A stretch of 64,000 bases of DNA from Spodoptera frugiperda (GCF_023101765.2 NC_064224.1:10124103-10188102); one strand, 5' to 3'. Positions 46,515-58,975 are shown, numbered from the stretch's first letter. A program made the numbers and translations. The notes: generated from the sequence alone by a model not told the origin.

Positions 46515-48544
46515 ATCCACCGAGTAGTGTACAACTACTGACTTATATACATTTGTGATCATGCGATTTTAGTTAAAGACTATTTTAGGTAAGTTAGTTT
46601 ACGCTACGTATGTGGAGGTAGTCTGTTCTCTTAAACACATTTTTTCATCTCAGTTTCGGTTTTAACTACAGTCTTTTAGCTTTAATATTTATTTATACAC
46701 ATTTTATAATTCTTTTCATTCTTATTTCAATGATTATTGACAGTGCAGACAATTGCCTGTAATTTTTTTTAAAGTATTGTTGAATACAGTTTTATTTTTT
46801 TATTTATTTGACGAAACTATCACGACAGTCAATAATTCGATAGTGGACCATTTTATTATTGCAATAGTTTTCTATGCATGTTATAGAATATGACAATATT
46901 TCAATTCATGACCAAGAGAATAGTGTTAAGTTAGTATTCGTAGGATTTAGATTACAATTATTGTAATCTTAAAAAATATTGCAATAAAAACACAAAAAAA
47001 TAATAAAAATGTTAAATGTGATATACTTTTTTGGGTATCACAATAAAAAAATATTAAAACAATAAAAACGAAAAAAAAATATTAGTTTTAAATTGAATGT
47101 CATTTTTGACATTTGTTTTTAAATGATAATGACAGGATTCACAGTTGTAGGCGACGCATTGTTCCATTGACAAACAGATGTACTGATCGAATCTGCCAAC
47201 CCTTAGTTTTTTACAGTATTTTATCATTTTTAACCTCTTGACTCCATTTTAATCATAATTTAATAATTTCAATTTGATTTTTTATTATACATACACAATA
47301 ATTTGATAAAAAATGTAAAATTGTTTTAAAAACGTTTAATCTATCTGAAAATGTATTGATTATTACAATATCAAGTGCCTGTCAACTTAGTAATAAGAAA
47401 ATCTCTTAGTTTATAATATCGTTACTCAATTACTATTATAAATAATTGAATTCGTATTTTTGTTAGCATGATCCATGTACAGGGTTATTGGTAAAATTTA
47501 ATTTAACCTGATTTCCATTGTTATTATGATTCATAGCTTGCTCACGTAACTCGACGAGGGGACTCGATTAGTTTCAAGCCACGCTTGGGGCTCATAGTCA
47601 TCAGTAGAAAATGACGAGAACGATCGATATACTAGTTATGTTACCTCGATCACCGTTACGTGAGTTAGCCGTCAGTTATAATGAAAACTTTTCTAAGTCT
47701 TTATATAAAAATCTATTTTTATTGTAATTTATAATTAATTTATTCAATTTTTGTTAATTATTATATCTATTGATGTCAATTTTAATTGTTGCTTATGTCA
47801 ATTTTAATAGAAATTGTTGCTAATGTCAATTATAATTTAATTTACATGAAAATTGATATTATGCTTTTCGAAACGAAAAGTAAAATCTGAGAATGTGATA
47901 ATTTGAGAGTGTGTGATGTATTTGTATGGTGATGCAATTTGTTTGTTTGACAAAATGTTATTCTGTGTATTGAGATTTGGAAGTATTTGTGTTTGTAGAT
48001 TAGTACTACAAGACGACGGCAGACGTATATCGAAGTATCGATATTATTGTAACAACATAACACCTCTACAGACATATATTACTTCTATTTTTTCAACTGT
48101 TGTAAACTTTATGAATAACCGTGTATATTTGTTTTAAATTAATAATAATTGAGTAACCACCCCAACCTTTTGTTTTGTTTATTTCACCCTACATTAAATT
48201 GCTGAAAGTATTGTATTGCCTCGGGTTTGATTCTCGAGTTGAGCAAATTAGATTTTTTGTGTTTCTCTTTCTGGTGCACAGAATTAAATTAATAGATACA
48301 ACTCATACCGTGACTGGTAACATAATAATAGGAGTCACATAACGTGCAGCTCTGCCTACCCTCTCGGGAAGTAAATGAAGCAAAGTTATGTTACTATTAC
48401 CCATTACAAATAACTATGAATCCTGTAACACAAGATGTACACCAGATGTGGTTATTAGAATTCAATCTGTTAAGAAGTAAAATGCTCATAGACTTAAAAT
48501 AATGAGAAAAATGGAAACTATAATATAACTTATACACAAACAAC
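46515..48544. other. 3' UTR and gene-free DNA
   Basis: The first part is the probable 3' UTR of the acidic-protein gene, with an AATAAA at 46,983 as the first good poly-A signal. Beyond about 47,050 the DNA is AT-rich with no exon. A SINE tail scrap lies near 48,349-48,372. Confidence 0.45.
46983..46988 (+). terminator. Poly-A signal AATAAA
   Basis: An exact AATAAA lies 469 nt after the stop codon of the acidic-protein gene, followed by A-rich DNA and a further AATAAA near 47,042. It is the best candidate for its 3' end. Confidence 0.45.
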
Positions 48545-48672
48545 ACGCGTTTTATTCCCGATGGAGTAGGCAGAGATTTACATTACACAGTACGTAAAAC
48601 CGCTATACAATGTACCGACTTTTCACATTTGTGTTATAAGTCCCATGTAATAGGGAGTGAGCCTATTGACAT
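48545..48672 (-). repeat. SINE family A, 3' half, reverse
   Basis: 'gcgttttattcccgatggag', 'taggcagag', 'gacttttcacatttgtg' and 'agtgagcctattgacat' match the tail half. Confidence 0.7.
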
Positions 48673-48879
48673 ATTATTGCCTATTGCCAAAAACAATGTA
48701 ATTCAAAGATTAATGCAATCTTTCTTTTGTGCTATTTTTGCCTACAGAAGAATAGCACTTAATTTATCAAAATTGCAGCCATTTTAATAAATATTAGAAT
48801 GACTACACACCATTGAATCCGTTTCAAGTCAGTCAATAAAAAGTAGGTGTCATCACACTTATATTACAAAATAATGTTT
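48673..48879. other. Gene-free
   Basis: Nothing recognised. Confidence 0.35.
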
Positions 48880-49020
48880 AAGCTTGTTTGTCCGTCAATT
48901 AAGAAATAACTGAATGGGTTTTGATGAAATTTGGTATACAGACAGAGTATGAGCTGATTTTGGGGATAGGATACTTTTTATCCCATGGAAATTCAGGCAA
49001 AGCTGCTGGTAGAAGTTAGT
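48880..49020 (+). mobile_element. Non-autonomous element, Helitron-like
   Basis: 'gcttgtttgtccgtcaatta', 'ttttgatgaaatttggtata', 'gagtatgagctgat' and 'ggatactttttatccca' recur at 34,305 and 56,850. The end 'gaagttagtt' stands where active copies usually show CTAGT. Class is by resemblance. Confidence 0.6.
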
Positions 49021-49455
49021 TTAATAAGCGCATCTCTTATAAACTCTGAGAATAAAAGGAGTGATGTAGATATCAAAATCATAGCTTATAACTTTTCAAT
49101 AAGTCGGTACACGTAACAAATTAAAAACTGCCCGTACCGTATCCTACCATTTCTCAAAAACATATTCTAATTTGAAGGTAATAAGTAATAAATTTAAATG
49201 CGTTGTCAAATGTGTAGATAGTGTCTCTTCAGACAGAGCTCGCGTTCCGAGCTGCCGCATACCTCCATCGATAAATTAATGTTCTGATTGGTTTATTCAT
49301 TACGTGTTTATATTCTATCACTGACTACTAATTACTAATTACATTTTGATTATTACAACATTTGACCATTTGACGCAACTATAAGTGCAGTGAGGCGACT
49401 GTGTGTATAGTTTTTAAGACATTGGTGAGTAATTTTACAATATTTTCTTACTTAC
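49021..49455. other. Gene-free
   Basis: Nothing recognised. Confidence 0.35.
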
Positions 49456-49648
49456 TAGCGACCCGCCCCAGCTTCGCATGGGTGCAATGGTGATATATTA
49501 TGCATGTATTATACATATAAACCTTCCTTTTGAATCACTCTATCTATTAAAAAAATCGCATCAAAATCCGTTGCGTAGTTTTAAAGATTTAAGCATACAA
49601 AGGGACATAGGGACAGAGAAAGCTACTTTGTTTTATACTATGTAGTGA
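49456..49648 (+). repeat. Dispersed element 'ctagcgacccgccccagctt'
   Basis: Beginning at 'actagcgacccgccccagc', with 'atccgttgcgtagttttaaa' and ending 'ttgttttatactatgtagtg', this has the look of an abundant non-coding repeat of moths and butterflies. Only one clear copy is in the window, so identity rests on recognition. Confidence 0.5.
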
Positions 49649-50555
49649 TATATATAGCCTTGTTATAGTTTAGGTTTAATATTCTTATAATCTACTTTTT
49701 CTTCTTTTACCTTCATGATGTGATGGTATCACAATCTCAAACTCCATTTTTTTCAATATCAGTTCTCACACAATCTATTTATTTATATTTCTGAATACAT
49801 AGTAATCCAGATTAAAAATGGATCCTTGTTCATGATCCCAGCTAGTAAACAACTATCTGAAGTTTATTCTAAGCTGAATATATTATGGAAAGTGAAAACA
49901 AGGAGATTTTTCTTATTTTCAGTGTAATTGTATGTTAGATTGGCTTCTGTCAATAATTTCACCTGCGGTATTGAATAAAATAGCCTTAAGTATGTACAAT
50001 TACAGACCATAGTTACCTACCTAATCTCGATGATACATTTTATACAGAACTCTTAATCGGTTTTGGTTTGATGAAGGTACAATCTATTGAAGTACTTTTG
50101 TATTTTTATTATTAAGATTTCTTTTTATTTTCTTTTAAAGTATAAATTTATATTTATATTTTATTATTTAAATCGGATCACATTATTTTATTGAATAAAT
50201 TAGAACAGGATTTCATATTTATAATGATGTATTCCTCTATTAAGAAATACATTGAATAGTTCATTCTAATTTTCATTACATATTAATTGTTTTCACAATG
50301 GATTACGAATTAGATTCAAATCTAGTTGATATGTTTATAAAAAATTAACACCTGTTTGGTCTACTTTAATTATTTACTCCGGTGGGTATAACAAAATAAT
50401 GATTTCATAGTTTTATGAATTTTAACGTATAATGTAATTAATTCTGTTAAGTGAATGTAAACACACATAAATGAAATCACACCTTTTTTTTGAGAAAAAT
50501 ATAGTATCAAGCTTTATTTTAAATGAATAAAATGTTTGAAATTTTTAATACAGGG
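49649..50555. other. Gene-free
   Basis: Nothing recognised. Confidence 0.35.
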
Positions 50556-50690
50556 GGTATTGGGTTTCGATTACGGCCACAGTGGAGGAACACCGGGGTG
50601 GTTTTAGCCGGTAAGAGTCCGACACACCCCCCGTTATCCCCACGGCGTGGGAAGACCGTGAGGATTTCCATCGCGTTACAAAAAAAAAAC
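50556..50690 (+). mobile_element. SINE B-related element
   Basis: 'accggggtggttttagccgg', 'taagagtccgacac' and an A-run tail resemble family B, but the head differs and the middle carries more C/G. Perhaps a subfamily. Confidence 0.6.
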
Positions 50691-51696
50691 TATGATTTCT
50701 GGTTGACAGCTAAAATTAGTTCATGCCGACAATTATGTACTATACAATCCCTTCAATTGTTCTTCCGGGGTATTTTCTAAAGAGGTCACAATTTTGCGAA
50801 CAAACATTTTATGGCCCACTATGAAATTCGCATTCATATTTCCAACACGACTTTCAACTTTACCACCTACACAATAAGAGCGAACTTTAGTTATTTTTAT
50901 TGCGTTACCTGAAATATTTTGAGAAAAGTAACAATAGATGATGGCGATAGTATAATGCTTAGTATTTCACTTTTGTTTTATTTGCTTACAAATTGTAGTG
51001 TTTTGTACTGAAACAAATCATTTTTATTGGGGGCAGTTTGCTTTTATTTACTTTTTTTGGTGGGGTCTAGACGGAGATGAAGATTTTATTTTAAATTTAC
51101 TTTTTTACGTTAGAAGTAGTGTAGTAGTAGATTAATAATTATTATTAGTTATTTAGGATTAATTATCTTATATAGACATAATCCCTTCAATAATGTTTTC
51201 AAATTTTAAAGTAATGTCATTACATTACTTTAAAATAATTTCATTAGATTATAAATATCTATGTTCATTCATTTAATGTTAAGCACATTCGAAATTGGAT
51301 TCAGTGTGTACTACAACATGTTCCATATTGTTTTTCATAGCAATATGTTAGTGGAGCTAAATTGAAACTAACAACGGGATATTTACCATGTTTTTCTAGT
51401 GTTAGTTAGTGTCATTCTAGTGTTCGTGACCATGTTAGTTTAAAAACTTATATGTTAGTGGAGCATTTCCAGGAATCATAGTTATGATATAGGTACATAT
51501 ATTACAAGATTTTATTTAACGTGTGTGTGTGTGTGTGTGTGTGTAAAGTGGAATATTACAACTGAATTTTGAAGCAGATACATTCAAGTACAAAACACGT
51601 TTAGTATGCACGACTGAAAATGCGTAGCTTGTATTTCACATTACATAAAAGCTTGTCATAAGCTACACAAGTATATCAAAATGTTCCAGTATCACC
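50691..51696. other. Gene-free, upstream of the 267-aa gene
   Basis: A (GT)n microsatellite lies at about 51,520-51,544. No TATA/initiator pair with good spacing was found before 51,697, so further 5' exons cannot be excluded. Confidence 0.4.
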
Positions 51697-53147
51697 ATGA
51701 GTATATACGGAGGCAGCCCCGGCTTCCTGAGCGCGCTCGGCTGCGGGCACGCGCTGCTGGAGCCGGCGTGCCCGGGCTACTCCGCGCGCACCATGCGCCG
51801 CGCGTTCATCGTGTGGCTGCACACCGGCCAGCAGAACGACTTCCAGCAAGTCTGCAACTACTACCACCGGCTCGAACTTCTCGTGAGTTCATACATATGT
51901 GTTTCTTTTAGCGTTGCCTTGCGTTATATTTATACTTATTAAGTATATAAACGGTTCTTCGATTACTACTTTGTATGGTCAACAAACGTGTAAACTCGCC
52001 TGTTATTCTGAATCAGGGCTAAGAGGAAATAGTATATATCTTTCGTCGTTTTTTACAGAAACTTTTTTATTGGATTCACACCTATATGCTTATAACATTG
52101 ACATAATGATAGTTTAATGTTATTATTTAGTATTGACATACATACATACATACATATCGTCACGCCTTTAATCCCCGAAGGGGTAGGCAGAGGTGCACAT
52201 TATGGCACGTAATGCCACTGTGTACACCCACTTTTCACAATTTATTTTGTAAGTCCCATGTAATAGGTGGTGAGCCTATTGCCATATACCGGGCACATTT
52301 CCAGACTCCGTGCTATCACTGAGAAATATTCGAAAAACCGAAAAAAGCCCAGTAATACTTCGCCCGACCCGGGAATCGAACCCGAGACCCCTTACCCGGC
52401 AGTCGCACTTGCAACCACTCGGCCAACGAGGCAGTCATATTTAGTAGTGATTACTTGTTATAATATGTAGTTTATCGTATAAGTGCGTATTGAGTAATTC
52501 TCATAAGATTCTTTCTTTAACATTTCCAGGAGAACAAGATGCCAGAGGAGCAGCGTGCGGTGAGCAGGCTGCACGAGTACACCCTGGTGGTGGACACCCC
52601 GCCGTCCACCATGTTCGTGAACAGGACCTTCCCGCGGCTGTACGCGCCCGGCACCGACGCCGAGCCAGACAACCTGAAGCGGCTGCTGCAGATGCGGGCA
52701 GACGACTGCGTCTTCAACTACGACGGCTTCAACGCCATGCAGATCGACAGCACCACCACCAGGCACGACATCATCAAAGCCAGCCTCCTCATCAGAAAGT
52801 ACTGCAAAGATTACTCCAAATTCCTTACAGCATTTTATCCAGAATTCCAAGACTTCATCAGAATAACTGGAATGGTAAATTCTGTCTCCAACCTGGTGAT
52901 GTACATCAGGCAGAGATATCTTAAAGATGAACTGGTTCTTGCGCTGTCGATGCCGAAGGACCATGCCTACTTGAACATTAAGGCTGGTCCGAGGGCAGTC
53001 GAGAAGATGAACTTCAGACGGCTGATCAGGGAGTGCAGGAAAGACGAGGCTTTCCTCTTCAGCGCGGAGTTCAATAATCCGAGGAAGTCTCCCGTCAAAT
53101 TGGAGGACCTCCCCACGAGCGTGCGCTCCTTCATTTACGGTATTTAA
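51697..53147 (+). CDS. Unrecognised protein, 267 aa, two exons
   Basis: Exon one, 51,697-51,882, encodes 62 residues and ends at donor GTGAGT. Exon two, 52,530-53,147, follows acceptor TTTCCAG and adds 205 residues in phase 0, starting ENKMPEEQRAVSRLHEYT and stopping at TAA. The start sits in a good context (caccATG). However 'ttccag' lies just upstream and the frame is open to 51,649, so exon one could be internal and the protein longer. Third codon positions in exon one and early exon two are almost all G or C, a strong coding signature against AT-rich surroundings. The protein is soluble-looking: no signal peptide or membrane helix, a mixed-charge alpha-helical middle (KASLLIRKYCKDYSKFL) and a basic C-terminal third ending SFIYGI. 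I do not recognise the family. Confidence 0.82.
52137..52437 (-). mobile_element. SINE family A, full length, in intron
   Basis: A complete reverse copy with (TACA)n at the tail and a good reverse B box (gggaatcgaaccc). TATTTAGTA-TGA direct repeats at 52,124-52,136 and 52,438-52,450 (one mismatch) flank it. It occupies about half of the 647-bp intron, in antisense orientation to the gene. Confidence 0.9.
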
Positions 53148-54136
53148 CATGGCATTTGATAATCTCATTAATCATGTAATACTTTAGTTATAAGTTTGTA
53201 AAGTCCTACTTCGTTAGGCGAGGGTAATGGGATATTTTTATTTTGTAGCAAAATTTACTGCCACTACAGTACCTGGTTGTATACTACTACCTACTGATTA
53301 TAATTATTAAAGCTAATTATGATATATTTAGACTTAACTACTGACTTACATATTTGACTTTTTACTTTTCTGATCAGGCACTAAAGTGGAATTGAATTGT
53401 TAAGTCATGTTCTTTGGGAAAGGCATTAGTTGTAAGAAAAGCATTCACATTTTGGTGGCCTCTATCATCCAAGTAGAACTTGTATACTATAATATAGTTC
53501 CTCTGATATATCTGAATAATCTTATTGTTACCTTTCTAGTAAAGAATAATGTCTATTATATATTTTACAAGTTCACTATGTATGTATTGATGTGCCGTTA
53601 CTTAGCACTTCCAATAATAAATCACAGATGGCGCTGTTCAGTAGTTTATACTGAGTACAATTTTGATTATAATATTTTTATACCAAGTTTCTTTCTTTTT
53701 ATAATTATTTTGACATGTGAACATACTGTACTTATGTGTATTTTGATAATTTTAAGAAACATGTTTTTGTGTAAAATACGGACATTAAAATTGAATGTGA
53801 CCAGAACTGACGAGTCTTTTTTTATCTAACTTACTAATTTAGCTACTACAACAAAAACTAATCTATACATAATATATCAAAATTTTTAGACATAGTTAAT
53901 ATAGTAACAATATTAATTAAAATTACCTACATTTATATTAGTAGGAACCTAACAATTACTAAAAATATATTTAAGCTAGCAACACTAAACTTGAACTTAA
54001 ATATTTTATCTCTGGCAACAAAGCAGCTGTCACACGGAGGGGTGAACGTACGGCCAAGTGACATTTGTCATAATCGTGATTATCACAGTCAAGTCGACAT
54101 TCTTCGCACACACGACAGCGTGGAACTTGTTTCAAA
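53148..54136. other. Intergenic: 3' UTR and upstream region
   Basis: ATTAAA near 53,307 and AATAAA near 53,614 are possible poly-A signals of the 267-aa gene. A plus-strand 140-codon ORF at 53,407 is hydrophobic and AT-rich, with no support. The last 130 bp before 54,137 are GC-richer and probably hold the promoter of the next gene; no TATA box was seen. Confidence 0.45.
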
Positions 54137-55908
54137 ATGGAGGACCCGATGTCAACGCCAATAAATACAGTATCGAGGGAAAACCTCACAGTTTTAATAG
54201 CTAATAACATGTTGAATAATTCATTGGAGTTCAACTCCGATTGTGATTCGGTAAGTTGTGTCATATTTATTTTGTTTTCTGTTCCATGCTCCTGTCATTT
54301 GTTTTTTTAAAGTGTAACGAACTTTGTTTGTCTGTCTTCTGTTGTTTTGATATAAATACTCGTATGTTTTGAATATTCAAGGTCGTAGTGATAGCAGTTG
54401 TTCTATTTATAAAGTTAGTTGTGTTTAGAATAATGTTATGGTATTAATTTTAAATGTTAAGGAAGAATAGTCGTGTTATTTTTTTTTCTATCCATGTCCA
54501 AATTGTGTGGTGTTTATTATTAACTAGTTTTTGTTCGCGACTTCCTCGATAAATAGTGATTTCTGTATTAATTTTTATAATCTTGTCTATTTAATATTTA
54601 TATGTGTATTTTGTCTTAATAATTAATACTATTTATCTTCAAATATAGTTCACAATTTAATGCCAGAATATTTTAGTAATATTTAATAGTGTAGGTACTT
54701 TTAAATCTTTATAAGTCCATAATACTCTTTATCTCCAAATATAGTTCACAATTAAATGCCACAAAATTTAGTAGTCATACAGTTAAAAAAATGGCTCTAT
54801 TAGTTCCCGTGTTAGATTACCTGTCCGTTAACAGTTATTAGTCAGTCAGGTAGTTCTGACTGAATGGTCGGCGGTCACTTTGTTCTGGGTCTTGAATGGT
54901 ATTTGTGGGATCACCACTGCTTTCAGAATGAATGGTACCTTTATTTACCCTAGGTCATTGGGCTTTTGTATGGTTTACTAAGATGTTTACTAAGGAGAAA
55001 GGTTTTATGCCAGGAAATTTATATTAAGGATAGTTCGATTTAATACAATTTGTAGGACATAAAGTACAATACGTTATTCCTATTATTTTTTTACGATAAC
55101 TTAAAGCCCTCATACAATGTACCTGATAACGCAATATGATCCTTATCACAATACAAATAGAATTCCAAATCGATATCCCAGTCGTAGATGAATCGCAAAT
55201 TCCACACTCGTGTTACGTATTTCCTGTTCATATTGTTACCATGTATTGAAATAGTGGACGAATATTAAACTCGCCACACACCGCAACACTCGTGGTGCTA
55301 ATACTAAATACTAGTGAATGCTGTTATTACTTTATAATTGTGGTCTATCGATATTCCTGTTATTGAAATTGTACCACCGTATTAATCAGTAGCCGCAGAC
55401 CAAATCTGTGGTGTCCATGTATGTATGTATGTGTGTGTGTGTGCACTGTATTAGTTAGCAATATATCGTTGCCGAGGTAGAAGACAAAGCGAGTACATAA
55501 ACTAGCGGCAGCGTATAAACTCGCAATGGACACAATCTCCCAACATCTATCACGATCTAAAAAACTACTAACAACATAAATTGTGACCGAAAAACTATCC
55601 TTTCCCAGATGGAGACAGATTCACCAATAAGAAAACCGAGCGGGCAACCAATCAGCAAAAAGCTATTCCATTCACCGATGGCTGAGAGCCCTAACGAACC
55701 CACATTCACTTGGAACGCGGACCGGAGCAGAAAGGCGAAAAAGCGAAAACAAACACTCATACCCGATAACACGGAGAGGATCAAAAGAGCGTATGTGAAG
55801 GAGTGCGACAAGGACGGCTACAGCCCCGACGCACGGGGGGGAATGAGAAAGAAAGTTTTAATCAGCCTCTTCCACAACAAGGAGTATTCTATGGATTTAA
55901 ACAGTTGA
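54137..55908 (+). CDS. Small basic SP-rich protein, 137 aa, probably nuclear
   Basis: Exon one, 54,137-54,250 (38 codons, MEDPMSTPINTVSRENL at the start), ends at a clean GTAAGT. Exon two, 55,609-55,908, follows TTTCCCAG and continues in phase 0 for 99 codons to the stop. Exon two happens to start with ATG, so scanning it alone would give a 99-residue protein; the splice pair argues for 137. Visible features are four SP/TP sites (STPI, DSPIRK, HSPM, YSPDA), the segment ISKKLFHSP that fits a cyclin-docking (K/R)xLF motif followed by a phosphosite, and a basic RSRKAKKRKQ stretch typical of a nuclear localisation signal. There is no membrane or secretion signal. A nuclear, phosphorylated, perhaps cell-cycle-linked protein is inference; I do not recognise the family. 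Confidence 0.82.
54632..54765. repeat. Tandem duplication, 96-bp spacing, in intron
   Basis: 'tttatcttcaaatatagttc' at 54,632 and 'tttatctccaaatatagttc' at 54,728, each followed by 'acaatt(t)aaatgcca'-like text. AT-rich and non-coding, inside the intron of the 137-aa gene. Confidence 0.65.
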
Positions 55909-56785
55909 ATTTAAAATTAGAAGCTTTTGTTTAACGTATATTGGCAATCTAGCGTATTGTTAGTGGGCGGGCATGTTAAATATTTGCGCGGTTTATTGGT
56001 AAACCGATATTTTGATAAGGGTCACAGTAATTAATGAAATACCCTGAAGCCGGTGTGGGCCGGCCACTGTTCATATTACGGGACATAGTTTAAGCTAGTG
56101 CGGCTTTATGGTGCCTCGTGTGTCGAGACCTTACGTCTCATGGGCTTTAAGTAATACGAGACTGAATTAATATTAATTGCTCGATTAGATTTAGTCAATC
56201 ATTGTTCTTCCAGTAATTTAAGGACACACATATCGTAGGTAATAAGTAATTGGTAACATTATGTTTCATTATTAAAATTAAATATTGAATAAGGTTTTTT
56301 TGTAAGTAGATTTAAGTAGCATAATGCATGTGGAAATATTATTATTTTGATAAGAATTTAATGAAATGTGCCATCATATCAATTTACTGAATGTAATAAC
56401 GAATTTATTAGTTCAATATAATATTATTAAGTGAAATACACATTGTTTTATTTATTATTGGATTGGATAGGTATAAGCTATCCTTTTGAAAGACATAAGT
56501 TGACGTCATGATATTAATACCTATGTCATACCCACAACAAATTACAAAGTCTATCGTTAGACTTCTAAGAATGTCCTTATAAAACATTCCATAAGTACTG
56601 CATTGTCCAGCAAGACACAGCAGTAAGATCCTGAATTATACTATAATATATTAATTATTATAATTAATAAGTATAAGGATATCGATATGGTGCCTTATTA
56701 CTCTACGACATACAGCTTGCCTAGTCGGTCTTTACGACATTCAAATCTAAATAAGAATGTACATTTTACGACGTGGTAATGGACT
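55909..56785. other. 3' UTR and gene-free DNA
   Basis: No exact AATAAA follows soon after the stop; ATTAAA near 56,271 is the nearest variant. GC-richer text at 56,050-56,130 was not recognised. Confidence 0.4.
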
Positions 56786-56847
56786 AAACAAACTTTCACA
56801 TTTATAATACTAGTGTGATATAGTATTATAAATGTGAAAGTTTGTTT
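56786..56847. repeat. Perfect hairpin, 27-bp arms
   Basis: Arms at 56,786-56,812 and 56,821-56,847 are exact inverse complements separated by 8 bases. Each arm reads like the start of the Helitron-like family ('tataaatgtgaaagtttgtt'), so it may mark two element ends head to head. Confidence 0.85.
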
Positions 56848-56972
56848 GGATATATGTCCATCAATCACGCTGAAACTATTGAACATACTTTCATGAAATT
56901 TGATATCAAATCGGGGTATGAGCTGACTTGGGTGATAGGATACTTTTTATCCCACTGGAATGCGGGCAAAGT
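56848..56972 (+). mobile_element. Helitron-like element continuing from the hairpin
   Basis: 'catcaatcacgctgaaacta', 'ggggtatgagctgacttggg' and 'gataggatactttttatccc' match the copies at 34,305 and 48,880. Confidence 0.65.
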
Positions 56973-58649
56973 ATTTTCAATTTCAGATTCTAATTTTAAA
57001 TTGAAGACACCATTCCGATGAAAGAACTACTAGCATTTGCTCTCAAATCAAACAACTGATGCAACCAGTATCAACACCATCGTTCCACAAAGCCATACAG
57101 ATCACTATCTACCTCCACAGCCAGTATCGAGGCCTGTCAGCATCCCTCCATACACAGTCTGTGAGTGTCTGTCACTCCCGGAGTATCGCTTCATTTCCCT
57201 CGGGACCTCCTTTATAAGCACTCCTCTTTCACGGCAGCTTGTTATACTAATGTATAGGCGTTCAATGGATCCGTTGTTACATCACCACTGTGTTTGATCC
57301 TCACTAGGGCAGATGGCTGATTTCAATAAACGATCTTACTTCAAAAGTCTTAGCATCGGTCTTGATATTTGACTATAAAACAAATATCAATCTTAATCAG
57401 CGCGACTGAATATGAGCCTCTAGTATTGAGGCTTGAGACTAGACGAGTTTCTCGTGAAATAATTACGTGAGTAAGCCGAAAAGTATAATAAATAATTAAC
57501 TTAAACAAGTAATTTTGATTGATCTATATTGGTTATTAAAACTGGTCGAAGACAAAAGTAAGAGAGAATACGATGCATGACAATTGATTAGCTTTCCTTT
57601 TACTTACTTAGGTCTGAATAACTAGTAAATAGTGGCTGTTTCATTTACCCATTTGTAGACCTCCGCCTACTCTTTCGTAAAAGAGTATGGTGTTATGTCC
57701 GAATGTAAGATGCTAGTTCCAAGTAAACCTAATAATATTTTTGCTTGATAAGAAGATCAGACCGAGGATTTCCAGCTCGGACGAAGCATTATTGAGTTTC
57801 AAGATCCCGAGACTCTCGATAGTGCAATGTGGCACAAGTCCGTTTCGGAGCACTATCAGAAATAGACTTCGCCACATGGAATACCTAGCGCCTTATATAA
57901 CTAAATGTTACTCTAGCCTTAAGTCTAGTTGATATACGTAAGAATCTTATTAGCGAATACTAAACACAATTGTAATATCTATGCTATTACTGAAATAATA
58001 AATTGTTTGTAAGGAAATACTTAAAATTATAATTAGCACAATCTGAAAATCGATGACACCAATTTGTGTTTACGGTTAACCACCTAAATTACTAGCTACT
58101 TTTGGCGTAAAGAAGAGACAGGGATGCAAGTTACTTTAGTACTTATTTATATAATTTTGCTACCCACTGCTCGGTATTAGTCATAGCGTGAAGTTTTATA
58201 GCCTTTCTCGATAAATGTACTATCTAACACAAAAAGAATGATTCAAATCAGACGAGTAGTTCCGGAGATAATGATACCTATATATTTACATAGACATACT
58301 CCGTCCCATAATAATCTCCCATTATGTATAATAGCAACGTTATACCATTCCCAAATCCCGCGCCGCATTACACAAGCAAATACAGAAACCGCGACATCAT
58401 CGCAAACGAATACAAACGCATCAGTTTCCTATCTATATCCTTAGCGTGAGTTTAGTGAGATCAGCAGTATTGCAGTAGGAGCGCGGATCTTGGATCATAA
58501 CACGGCACCTCTCGTATTGGCCAAATAATGTGACAGGCACGTTCGCCGACTTGTTACAACTTGTCCCGCCGAGACAATACTTCCAGTTTTTACTTTAAGC
58601 TTTTTAATGGTGGTTGGAGGTTTTAAAATTGAGTTTGTATAGGTGCAGG
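56973..58649. other. Gene-free
   Basis: A scrap of SINE A tail ('ctccgcctactctttcgt') lies near 57,661. ORFs of 60-86 codons show no splice or codon support. Confidence 0.4.
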
Positions 58650-58975
58650 GGGTCGATGAGAAAGTGTACCTATCTAATACTATTTACTTAGATTATTAAA
58701 AAGATTTAATTTTTGAAAATGTTGCAACTGAAAATCAGCAAGGTAAAAATGTCTTCTTAAATTGCTTGTTTGTTTTAAAATACAGATATTTATTCATTAG
58801 TTTAGGTAACAATTACGGGTGGTAGAGAAAGTGTAACTAAAACTCTTTACGCAAATTTTTCAAAAGATTTAATTTTGGTAAATGTTGCAACGGAAAACCA
58901 GCAGGTATTCTTAAATTCCTATATTTTGTTTTAAAATACAGATATTTATTCATTAGTTTAGGTAACAATTATGTA
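58650..58975. repeat. Tandem duplication, 156-bp unit
   Basis: Two units. 'gttttaaaatacagatattt' begins at 58,772 and again at 58,928, with 'attcattagtttaggtaaca' following both times. The upstream halves ('agatttaatttt', 'atgttgcaac') also align. The 3' half is nearly identical and the 5' half diverged. It lies about 175 bp downstream (in gene sense) of the complexin exon, within its intron. Confidence 0.85.

Noticed and set aside
52458..53168. Minus-strand ORF of 236 codons
   Set aside because: It is antisense to exon two of the 267-aa gene, whose plus frame has splice sites and high GC3; the long shadow comes from that GC3 bias.
53407..53829. Plus-strand ORF of 140 codons, very hydrophobic
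   Set aside because: T-rich DNA gives long Phe/Ile/Leu frames; there is no promoter, motif or splice support.
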